A DNA stretch of 64,000 bases from Ovis canadensis (lineage: Eukaryota; Chordata; Mammalia; Artiodactyla; Bovidae): NCBI RefSeq assembly GCF_042477335.2, contig NC_091255.1:44494501-44558500 (forward strand). The letters run 5' to 3'. The notes below the pieces were generated by a model. The model was not told the DNA's origin. It was given only the letters and a program-made list of their open reading frames with translations, and did no database searches. Positions 47,901 through 56,900 of the stretch are shown here, one piece after another. Positions within the stretch are counted from its first letter, which is position 1; every line of letters begins with the position of its first letter. A program made the position numbers and the translations under genes.

Positions 47901-50900
47901 GCCCAGGAGCTGAGGGGTTGGGGCAGTGCCTGGCTTCCGTCTACCCCGGGTTCTGGCAGCCCTGACTCTCCCCCAGCCCCAGAACAGTGAGAACACACAG
48001 AGGAGAAGAGCACAGAAGGACCTGGGAACCACAGCGCCTGCTTGCTGGCCTCCCTCCTTCCTCAAGAATCCACCGAGGGGGTGACCTCGAAGGCCAAACC
48101 AGGGCAAGGGCTGACTTCTGAAAGATATCCTGTGGGGGATGCAGCCACAGCCAGTTGTGAGGCCCTATGATACCTGCTCCCATCTCCAGTGTGGGAGTGG
48201 GGGGGTCAGTGGGGTTCCCCAGGACACCCCTTCTGTTTCTGCACAGCTCTGAGAGAGAAAACAGCCTCTTCCCCGCCTCAGCCCAAATCACATTGCTTGC
48301 AGCTATCAGCCCCACAAAATAAGCCTGCTCCCTCTTCCACATGACAGCCCTTCAAATATTTGAAGACAGCTCGCCTGTCCCTGCTGAGCCTCCTCTTCTC
48401 CTGACTAAACATCCTGGTTCTTAGAATGATTCCTCAAACGCAAAGGTTTCAAGTCCCCTCACCATGCTGGGAGCTCTCCTCTACGCAGCAGCGCCCTCCC
48501 CACTCGCAGCAGGGCTCCCAGAACAGAGGCCCGAAGCAGATGGCCACCCTCTCTACCCTCCCCAGGCGCCGGCTCCAGGCGTCCACTCCTCACCTCTACC
48601 TGCACAGCCCCCTCCTGCCACCAGTCAATCACACCCCTAATTACTGACTCAGGTGAATGCCAGCGGGCCCCACCCACCCCCCATCTATGACTTGTCCTTC
48701 CAAAAAGGTCTTGCCCGCATCTGATGATCACCACTCATTTACATCCTTTAAAGCCCACCTCTTCTCAGAACCCTTCCGACAAAACACACCCAGCTCAGAC
48801 CCTGCCCCTGGGCAACCTCCACACTCCGAGACTGCGTGACATTCACTGGCTTTCATCCTCCAAGGAGTTCCCACGCATCGGTGCAGCTTCCTTTTGTCCT
48901 CCTCCTGGCCATGCAGGCTGACAGCACAGAGAGGAAACTGAACCCGGGGTGGGAGGAGAGGAAGACAGAGGATCCCCAGCCCCGAGAACCACGCCTTGCC
49001 CATGCCCCTACCTGCTCGTGGTATTCGATGCCCATGCTGAGCGTGTTGACCAGAATAGCAATCATGATTCCCCGACCAAAGTACTTGCTGTCCACAATCT
49101 TCCGGAAGGTGTCACAGATCAGCCTCCAGAAGGCCAGCACAGAGTTGGGCTCCACATCCAGCCCCAGGCTCCGTCGACGCCGACTGTGGGGATCCCGCAG
49201 GTCGCCATGCTGAGCATCTTGCGTGAACTCATAAACCGCCTCACTGTCTGAGTCAGGCAGCTCGTGGCCAGCGAGCCCCACCTCCCCTGCCCCGGTCCGG
49301 GCACAGTAGGGACAGCTGTCTGGGCCACAGGCTCCGCTGGCCGCCCTCAAGCAAGGGCTGGAGATCTTGCAAGAGCTTTGGCAGGTGCCTGGGACAGGAA
49401 GGTAGAGGTTAGAGGCTCCAGGCTTTCCTACTTGGGGTGACCTACCCTCAGCATGTATATAGAATGAGTGGGGGAGTTTGGAGTTCTTTTAGTGGTGGTA
49501 CTAGGCACTTGGTGAGCAAGGGTACTGAATGACCTGCAATGTGGATGATCCTGAGCAACAGAATGCCCCCAAATGCCAATAGCATCCCACTGACGGTCAC
49601 TGCTGGTTGTCCTCAGGTTTGGACAGCCTTACATATTCACGCATGTTCTCACGCCAGACACTTGCACTTGTGCAGTAGAGACATACTTGCACACACACAT
49701 GTACTGTGTACACACACACCATTTACAAGTCATATATACATGTAGAGCCAAACACAGGTATACACAGATCCACACACATCACACAGTACATGTGCGCCAG
49801 GCATGTGCACACACGCACCTACGCACAGCAGACGTGTGGACACATGCATACATGAATACCCGACATGTGCATGTAGATGGCACAGACACACAGTGGCCAC
49901 CTTTACGCACACACGCACACACCAGACAGCACGTGCGCACGGACACAGTGACCCATCCCAAGACACCGATGTCCGTTTAAATCCAGCTTTGATCACAGAC
50001 TGAGAGCTGCGAGGAACCTCAGACACCACCCAGGTAAAGCACTGGTGTGAAGACGCCTGGCCTGGGACCCAGCCCTTCCGCCTGCGTGCAGGAGGACATC
50101 AGTAAGCACCACTCACAGCTGTGATGGTCCCGGCCCTGCCTTTCACACAGAGGGAAACAGAACCATACGTGTGTGTGGCTGGCTGGCGCCCCTTGGCAGG
50201 ATAATAGAGGAGCTGGCATAAGAACCCTTCCCACTGTGTTCTGTGATGGCACCTTCCTGTCCAGCCCACATTCCCACATAACAGCCCACAAATATGCCAC
50301 TTCTCCCACGTGCCACATTCTTCCTGAAGCACAGGCCCTGGGCTTTGGCTGCAGTGAGTCTCTAGAGGAGGGCTCGTCACCCTTGCCTGACTGGGGGACA
50401 CCCCAAGGCACAAGCATTTCCCTTCCCCACAACAGTGGGTATTCTATCCATCAGTCTAGAGGCCTCTGAGGACTTGCTGCACCAAGCCCCACGTCTCTGC
50501 ACGGGGACAGAGTGACATTTGTATTTACATGAGTCCCCTTCGCATGGGGCATGGGGCTCACCGTGGTCATACACCATTTCCCCTTCTGAACCTGCAACAA
50601 GGACTATAGTGCATGGACCTCAGAGTCAGAGGGCCCTGACTCTACCCCTCGCCAACGACAGCACCTTGGGCAAGTCACACAACCTCTCCAAGCTCCTCCT
50701 CATCATCAGTAAAATAAGGAAAGTTTATCACTTAAACTGGTAAGAGGACCCAGTGGGGTTTTGCCTGTGAAGCATGCGACAGGCACATAGCAATCGTCAA
50801 CAATTGCAAACGGCATAGAGCAGAGCATAGGTGTTTGTTACACACAACTATCGCTATCGTTACAATGTAGGAATTACAACTCCCATTTTAAGAGATGGGA

Positions 50901-53900
50901 AAATAAGGGCTCAAAGAAGTGATGTGACTGGTTGAAGGCCCCAAGGCCGAGAAAGGCAGAATGGGAACCCAGGCCCCGTCCTTCTGACTCCAGATCCCCT
51001 CATCCTCCCTTGGATAGGACATCACCTGGTTCCCGGTGAGGGGCACCAACATGCCTCCACCCAGAGTTCTCACCTGTGCTCTGGGTCTCCAGCAGCTTGT
51101 GCATGGAGCTGTAGGGCCTGGGCGGGATGTTGAGGCTGGTGAGGGCGGTGGGGCCAGAGGTAGGAGCCACCTCCATTAGTGCCTTCTCTTTGAGCATCTC
51201 AGGCGGGGGGCTGGTGTGCACAGTGGGGTACACCTTCCCACCGTCCACAGTCCTGCCCGATGCCTCCGATGGCGACCTGGGAGGGGGTGCCTGGCAGCGG
51301 AGTGGCTCCAAGTGGCAATCAGCATGGTAGAAGCTGTGTACAGCCTCTGCACCCCCAGGAGGGCCCCTGGAAAGGGCAGGTGTTGAGGGCGGCGGCAGCA
51401 TGAGCCGGCGGGACCCACTGGCATCTCTGTCCTGGATCTGTGGGCTGGGCCGGGGGGCCCGCAGAGTCCCATTGCCCAAGTGGTAGTGGTGGTGGTGGTG
51501 GTGGTGATGGTGCACCAGGTGGTGGACGGACGGACGGCGGTAGGGGCGAGAGCAGCTGCCGCTGGGCTGGGGTTCCTGGCCCCCACGGGGCGCTGGGCTG
51601 CTCAGCAGGCCAACCCGCACGCCTGCTGCCCGGGAGACCTGGGCCAGCCTTCGGGCTGCTTTCCGGAGGATATACACGAGGTACTTAAGCAGCTCCTCAT
51701 AGCAGCTGCCGGGCTCGGAGAAGCTGGCCAGGGTGCTGGCGTTAGAAAGGAATCTCACGCGCTGCTCCCGCATCAGCTGGCTTTCCCGCTGCTTGGTCTC
51801 TGAGAACTGCGTGGCGATCACCACCAGACACAGGTTGATCATGAAGAAAGAGCCCACCTATTGGGGTGGGGACAAAAAGAGGAGACAGCCTGAAGGAAAG
51901 GGAATCACAGCGCATGCTGCCAAGTACTGAGCACTTCCTAGGTGCCAGACACTAGGCTCATAACTGCACAAGCATCACCCTGTTTCATCCTCCTGACAGT
52001 CTGAAAAGGTGACACTTTATTTCTTTTAAGAGGCGACACTTTTATTATCTCTGACAAGTGAGGAAACAGGTTCAGAGATGTTGAGGAATTTCCCCATGAT
52101 CATTCAGCACAGTAAGGCTAAGACCTGAACCAACCTCTGTGGAATTCCAAGGAATTGCTATTGATCATGAGGTTACTGGCAAGGATATCTCCCAAATTCC
52201 CCGCCCCTAAACAATCCCATCGTCCGAGATCGTGAGCACCCCTCTTCTCACCTTCTGTTAGGAGTAGAGAAGGCTATGGAAATGAATGCTATCTGGGGGA
52301 CATGGGTTTTCACATTGGATTAAGCTTTTGAAATTCTGGCAAAAACACCATTTACAAAACTCTTGCTTCTAGTCCCAAGTCCTACTGTGTGACCTTGAGT
52401 AGGACCTTTAACCCTGGGGCCTCAGTATCCTCATGACCATTGGCCTTGCCTGTATCCCTTTTGCAAACCATGTCTCTCCTGTCCCCAAGCTGGGTGACAG
52501 GCTGACTCTGAACCCTGCAGACTAGCCAGGCTCCCACTCTGACCTGACCACACTGTCAATTCCACTTCCATACCTCAGACCCCACCCCCACCCCTACCCC
52601 GGGCCTCTGGGATGCCAATTGCTTGGACAATGACCCAGAATGAAAGTAATGAATATTTATGGTGAAAGGCAAATTTTTTTTTCTAGATTGTGTCCTAGTA
52701 ATTATGATAATTAGCTTCACTAGTGTGATTCCGGAGAGCTGTTTGGAAAGATTTTTCATGGGGTGTGTGGGAGGGTGGAAACAAGGTCCTTTACCTCTCT
52801 GTCGGCTTCCCTCCCACTCCCCAGGCTCAGAGAGAACCGAATGGGGGAAAAGATCACAGACCACTTCCCAGAGGTGCTAACCTTGCTGCCCGGGTGACAG
52901 TGGGGAGAAGGGAACAGGCCCCAAGCCTGGCTACTTTTCCCCAACAGGGACGATGGGGGGAGGGGCCGCTGTTCTTTCTCAGGGACCCCTCTCACTCACC
53001 AACAGGTCTTTATTCTGTCTCCACCTCTCCCTGGAGCCTAAGTCCTGAGTAGATCTTCAGCTCTTTCTCTCATCTTTCTCTTATCTGTCTTTCTGTCTGG
53101 CTGTGTCACTGGCCTCTTGGTGACGTGGGAAAAGGGTTGGATTTGGAGGCTATAGCCCGGGGCTGAATGCTCAGCTCCAGCAAGCCTGCCCTCTGGAGCT
53201 CAGAGTTCTTGTTTAGACGATGAGGCCCACAGTCCCTGCACCTGCCACCTCACAGGGAATCTGAGGACGAAGCGGCAGCAGATGTTACAGCACCCTGCAG
53301 CAGCAGCGCTCAGCCCAGCGAGACTGAGCCAAAGCACATTCAAAGCGCCTGACTGGGTCAGGCGGATGAGGAAACATCAGTTTCCTCATCCGTAAAATGG
53401 AGATAATGACAGGACCTTAGTGAGGATTAAACGCACCAGCACATAGAAAAGCACTCCGAGCAGGGGCTGGCACATAGTAAGTGCTCAATAAATATTAGCT
53501 ATAAGTGGTAGCAATTAAATTATTAATCATGGTAGTGATTAAAACCACTAAATATTGCTACTTTTGCCTCTGTCTTCTGGCCTCATAACGTCTTGGAACC
53601 TCTGAGCTGGAACAACAGATCACACAGTGTTTCTCAACACCAAATGATGGGAATTTGGAGTGGAACGATTCCTTATTTGCAGGACTGCCATTTCAAGGTG
53701 TCTATTATTTACCCCCGGCCTCCCAGCAAAATGCCAAAAGCGCTCCCCCAGTCCTCATAAAAAACAGAACCACCCTTTGCATTTCCAAGTAGCCCCCAAG
53801 GAGAGGTGGCATCACCCTGGGTTGAGAACCACCCATTTTACTGATGAAGAAACAAATGCCCAGGGTAGGGCTGGGGGCTTCATGGGGAATGACTTGCTCA

Positions 53901-56900
53901 AGATTTCAAGTGGTGATGAGTGGCAGGCCTTGACTTTGGATTTCCTCCTAAACTTCCCATAACAGGCGCCCTCTCCTGCATCTCTCTGAGACTTGCACTG
54001 AGAGCTAGAACTTCAGACCAAGTCCCCTCTCTGGACTCGCCCTGCCCATCTCCCCAGTACCCTCCGTCCGCACAGGAGCTCGAGCAGCCACTCACAATGA
54101 TGAGAAGGATGAAGTAGATGAAGTTGTAGAAGGAGTGAGCGTCCATGACAAAGTACATGATGTCGACCCAGCCCTCCAGCGTGATGACCTGGGGAGGGTG
54201 CAAAGGGGCAGGTTACTTCTGGGCCCCCTAGAGTGGCCTGCAGTCTCCTCTCGAGGCCCTGATCCCAACTCAAGCCTGAGGATGACTACTCCAAGCCAGG
54301 ACTGTGTCCTAGCACTTGGGCTCTGGGAACTCTCCCAATGCCCAGGCTACCCCACCTGGAAGATGGCGATCCAGGCATAGCCAATGTTGTCGAAGTTGAT
54401 GGCACCCTTGAAGGGGTTGTGCTCCCCCGCAGAGCAGTTGGTGTAGTACTGGTTCCAGTTCACGCAGGTGGTGTTGCTGGAGCTGTTGTAGGCCTCGTAG
54501 TCCAGGCCGCAGGGCGGGCCGCCACCCCCGTCTCCGCGCAGCGTGGGCACGCTCCTGCAGGAGCGCATGCCGTTTTCACGAGGCTGGGAGCAGATGAACG
54601 GGTTCTCATCCTCGTTCTCAGTCTGGTAGTAGCGCTCCAAGTCCACGCTCAGGGGGCTGAGGAGCAGACAGGAGTGAGGCTGAGACCAGGGTTTTCAGGG
54701 GACAGGGCCCAGGAAGGGAGAGCTGGGTGGATGCGCTGAGGCACACAGGGCAAGCACTAGGCAGGGGCAGGGGTTTGTGGGTGCGCATGAGGGGTGCCAG
54801 GAGCATGCAGATTGAGGGTGAAACTCCAGAGTCAGGATATGGGAAGGCTCCATTCAAGGGCAATGGTTCTCAATGTGGCTGCACTTTCGGCTCACTGAGG
54901 AGCTTTTAAAAATTCCCACACCCAGGCTGAACCCCATACAAATGATATCAGAATGGGGAGCCAGGGAACCCAGGCCTTAGCAGTTGTCTCAACTCCCCAG
55001 GTGACTTCAGTGTGTAGCCAAGTTTGATCGGCAGACATATCATTAATAACAGAAGAGGTATGTCACCAGCGACAGGGACTGAGGGAGGTCCCAGCCCCAC
55101 AGTCACTCCCAGGTCACCTCCCCGCCCATGTGCCACTCACAGGCTGAAATTCTCAGGCAGGAAGCATCGGTTACGAAGCAGTCCTGCCCACAGCTGGACA
55201 CCAACGATGCCGAAGATGAAGAAGACAAAGAAGCACAGCAGCAGGACGTTGCCCAGCATGGGCAGCGTGTCCAGCAGCAACGTGACGAGGATGCGCATGC
55301 CTGTAGGGGCAGAAGGCACGCTGGGGGTGCCAGGCTGGCCGGGCTAGGCTGGCTGCCACAGGCCTGGCAGCACTCCCAGAGAGGACCCACCGGGGCCTCT
55401 GAGGCTGAGGCAGCCCGGCTCAAGCTGGAGGGGGACCAACAGACACTGCCAACTCTGTAGGCATCCCTCACAGCCCCTAACCCCTACCCACTCTCCCTCT
55501 CGGCCCACCCACACCAGTCAGGGCACAGTACCACCAAGGAAGGGCAGAGTGGCCACAGTGTCCAAAACAGTCTCCAGCACCACATCCTACCTAACTCTCC
55601 TAACATCATCACAGAGCCAATACCATCATCCTCAATTTGCAGATGAGGATCAAGGCTCAGAGGACTGGCATGACTTGTCCAATATCATAGAGCTGCCAAA
55701 TACAGGTGCCAGGACTTAAAAACCAGGTTCTCTGCTTCTGCATCCCACTTCGCAGCACACACACACACACACGCACAACACACACTCCCATCCAACGTCT
55801 TTCTCTCATCAGTCATAATCACCTGACCCCAAAGTCACTGGGGAAACCAAGGCAGAGAACTCCAGCAGGGATGTTAGCTGGGAGGAATTTCCCTCTGAGA
55901 AACAAGCCTTCAGCGGGGACCAAGATGACCTGCACTTTCCCACGGTTCTGAGCCCCCTTCCTGAGTCTAGCCTCTGCCTGGTCCAGTCTCTCACATCAGG
56001 ACCTGAGTGACCTGAGGCTGTTTTCTCAGGTGGCCATTTGTTAACAACCTCTTCCACAGGGAAAGCCTCCAAAAACCTGCCCCCTAAGATGCTGTTAGAT
56101 ATGGCCCACCTTCCCTACTCCAGATCTAGGATGTCAAAACCAGCTAACGGGCTTCCCTGGTGGCACAGATGGTAAAGAATCCACCTGCAGTGTGGGAGAC
56201 CTGGGTTCGATCCCTGGGTTGGGAAGATCCCCTGGAGGAGGGCATGGCAACCCACTCCAGTATTCTTGCCTGGAAAATCCCCACGGACAGAGGAGCCTGG
56301 CAGGCTGCAGTCCACGAGGTCACAAAGAGTCAGACATGACTGAGCGGCTGAGTACACACAGCAAGCTAGCCCCTAGGCCACCAAGCCCTTGTCAAACACA
56401 CAAACCTCTAGTGACTAGTTTTGACCCCTAAAGTGCCACTCATGTGGCCTAAAGTGCCACTCCTTGACCCCTCCAGGGAAAAACCTTCTAAGCAGCTGCT
56501 AATTAACCCTCCTGATGACTACAGCAGCCCACCCACCCCATCCCTCCCACCCGACCAGTCCAGTTTTCTCACTCAGTCACTCTCCCTTCCCCCAACCCCA
56601 GCTCCCTTCAGCTTCTCTGTGCTCCAACTGAGATCAATTCCTCAGGGTTTGCATTAAGGGAATTACACTGGTAGTTAGAGGCCTATAAATCTGCCAGCCA
56701 TCACCTGGAGTGGGAGAGAAGAGAAGGTATGCCTCTGTCTGGAGATCGCGTTAACACCAACATACCTCAATGCCTGGAAGACACACTGAGCACCTCTGCC
56801 CACCCCGACACACACACACATCCACACAGAGGCACGTGTGCACAAGCAGCAAAGGGGGCTACTGCTCCAACAAACACAGAGCCCCAGAAGCATGCCCCCA

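Larger units (their letters stand above)
37155..49011 (-). other. CACNA1G intron 9 (11.9 kb, largest complete intron)
   Basis: This intron separates repeat II S1 (exon 9) from S2-S3 (exon 10). Contents in coordinate order: irregular AC repeat (37661-37760), MIR-like piece (37830-37960), full SINE with TSD (38064-38267), AT-rich patch (39600-39840), MIR-like piece (40990-41110), a long pyrimidine-rich stretch with L2-like fragments (42430-45260), a 29-bp tandem repeat (44931-45007), CT/TGTC low-complexity sequence (46400-46720), and ancient repeats (48320-48430, 48700-48850). Long plus-strand open frames between 42450 and 47000 follow from the C/T-rich composition; no real exon was seen. Confidence 0.75.
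49389..51073 (-). other. CACNA1G intron 8
   Basis: This intron is 1,685 nt. It contains a ~280-bp AC-rich alternating tract (49683-49960) and two MIR-type fragments (50600-50745, 50850-50985). Confidence 0.75.
51858..54095 (-). other. CACNA1G intron 7
   Basis: This intron is 2,238 nt with several ancient repeats: MIR-type 51905-52140, MIR-like 52365-52440, MIR 53375-53520 and MER20-like 53625-53840. An AT-rich unique patch lies at 52620-52760. Confidence 0.7.

Noticed and set aside
51480..51530. (CAC)n as a non-coding microsatellite
   Set aside because: It is in frame within exon 8 and encodes the histidine tract expected in Cav3.1.
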